The position numbers were made by a program, and so were the translations under genes. A stretch of 64,000 nucleotides of DNA from Cladorhizidae sp. MBARI D1340-BT2 (taxonomy: Eukaryota > Porifera > Demospongiae > Poecilosclerida > Cladorhizidae). The notes under the pieces were generated by a model. The model was not told the DNA's origin, made no database searches, and was given only the letters and a program-made list of their open reading frames with translations. Of the stretch, positions 63,801 through 64,000 are shown piece by piece. The first letter of the stretch is position 1; every line of letters starts with the position of its first letter. The stretch covers positions 34,936,075 to 35,000,074 of the forward strand of contig JAQNBH010000002.1 of the NCBI GenBank assembly GCA_028752905.1. Reading direction: 5' to 3'.

Positions 63801-64000
63801 TCTTGGCCATGAACGCTTATTATATTATGAACAATCCAACTTACTGCGTTTATTCAGGCTTCTTCTTGTTCATTGCGCAGAGTTGCAATGAAATGGGAGG
63901 ATAAAAAGTGTCATAACTCAAGAATGGTTGACAATAAAATGTTGAAACTTGAAATGCAGCTAATTTAATAGTGAAGGTATAGATTGACGAAAGAAGAAAA
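51886..64000 (+). repeat. Copies 56-68, mixed three-/five-unit higher-order block
   Basis: Two main types interleave. One (56, 58, 63, 64, 67) has TTTGCTCCCCCGG, GTTACATGG and GTGCATGCTAG (D3A); copy 62 shares TTTGCTCC but not the last two. The other (60, 65, 68) has GTTAAAA in the A/T tract and GTGTCATAACTC. Copies 61 and 66 share CTTTTCAATTG. Copies 60-61 recur as 65-66 at 4725 bp (five units); 65 recurs as 68 at 2834 bp (three units). The loop form CTATTG dominates. CAATAACATTAG replaces CAATGACATTAG at the start of copies 59, 64, 65 and 68. Periods here are slightly longer (944-946 bp). The block runs off the window in the purine tract of copy 68. Confidence 0.82.
63225..64000 (+). repeat. 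Partial last unit (copy 68)
   Basis: The unit starts with AACATTAG and is cut by the window edge after 776 bp, inside the polypurine tract and just before the palindrome. What is present is typical of the copy-60/65 type. The cut is a window boundary, not an array end. Confidence 0.95.

Larger units (their letters stand above)
1..64000 (+). repeat. Satellite DNA array, ~943-bp unit, 68 head-to-tail copies
   Basis: The same unit recurs through the whole window with no interruption or inversion. I phased units at the motif GACATTAGAATAATGG, which occurs at 1, 944 and so on; the last unit starts at 63225. A second fixed anchor (GTGCATG, offset 416) lies at 416, 1359, 2301, 3244, 4191, 5133, 6079, 7022, 7968, 8911, 9854, 10797, 11744, 12689, 13632, 14580, 15522, 16465, 17408, 18357, 19300, 20243, 21186, 22135, 23077, 24020, 24963, 25905, 26848, 27791, 28734, 29677, 30619, 31562, 32506, 33449, 34392, 35335, 36278, 37222, 38165, 39109, 40051, 40995, 41937, 42879, 43823, 44755, 45698, 46641, 47584, 48526, 49469, 50412, 51356, 52301, 53245, 54190, 55136, 56081, 57025, 57970, 58914, 59860, 60806, 61750, 62694 and 63640 (copies 1 to 68). 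Spacing is 942-949 bp except one of 932 bp. Copies differ by scattered single-base changes, with indels concentrated in an A/T tract and around a palindrome. The array runs off both ends of the window. The family name and host are unknown to me. Confidence 0.99.

Noticed and set aside
1..64000. CRISPR array
   Set aside because: The repeated unit is ~943 bp with no short repeats separated by unique spacers.
1..64000. rDNA, histone or other tandem gene cluster
   Set aside because: I recognise no rRNA, 5S, tRNA or histone sequence in the unit on either strand.
1..64000. LTR retrotransposon or LINE array
   Set aside because: The unit shows no long open frame, no reverse transcriptase or integrase motif, no primer-binding site and no poly-A-ended truncations. 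The polypurine tract alone is not enough.
1..64000. Assembly artefact (one read copied many times)
   Set aside because: Copies differ by many linked single-base variants and by indels arranged in orderly higher-order patterns, which simple copying would not produce. Copy number may still be wrong.

Overview
The whole 64 kb window is one uninterrupted satellite DNA array. A unit of about 943 bp is repeated head to tail, always in the same orientation, from the first base to the last. I count 68 copies (67 complete and a final copy cut at 776 bp), with a mean period of about 943.6 bp (63,224 bp over 67 periods). There is no unique flanking sequence, no recognisable protein gene, no rRNA or tRNA gene, and no identifiable intact transposon. 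Long high-identity arrays of large AT-rich units point to a eukaryotic nuclear genome, probably heterochromatin. An animal is my guess, but no base in the window proves the taxon.

Layout of one unit, using copy 1: a degenerate sub-repeat (1-60); unremarkable AT-rich sequence with a hypervariable A/T tract (167-187); a pyrimidine-rich stretch and a TATA-like stretch (188-330); small inverted repeats (364-397); a relatively conserved core of mixed composition (about 404-672), which holds an accidental 83-codon open frame and a Pol III B-box-like / CENP-B-box-like motif; a second degenerate sub-repeat (684-760); a polypurine tract (763-791); a near-perfect palindrome of about 71 bp (786-856) with a 5-nt loop; and a third sub-repeat (865-943) running into the next unit.

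Layout along the array: diagnostic variants show that the higher-order organisation changes along the window. There are dimers with a 7-unit displaced duplication (copies 6-15), a tetramer block (copies 15-24), a trimer block (25-30), a tandem run of single close relatives (37-39), dimers inside a 5-unit displacement (40-46), another dimer block (48-52), and a mixed 5-unit/3-unit block (56-68). Some copies are clear mosaics of neighbouring types. This is the footprint of unequal exchange and conversion, with fresh local amplification in several places.

The most interesting structure is the palindrome. Its two arms read as the inverted ends of adjacent units facing each other across a short spacer of variable length. 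The array could therefore descend from a TIR-bounded, MITE-like element that was tandemised or circularised. Variants in one arm are not compensated in the other, which argues against selection on an RNA hairpin. The open frames on both strands lack ATG starts or depend on homopolymer length, and they show no sign of purifying selection. I treat them as non-coding.
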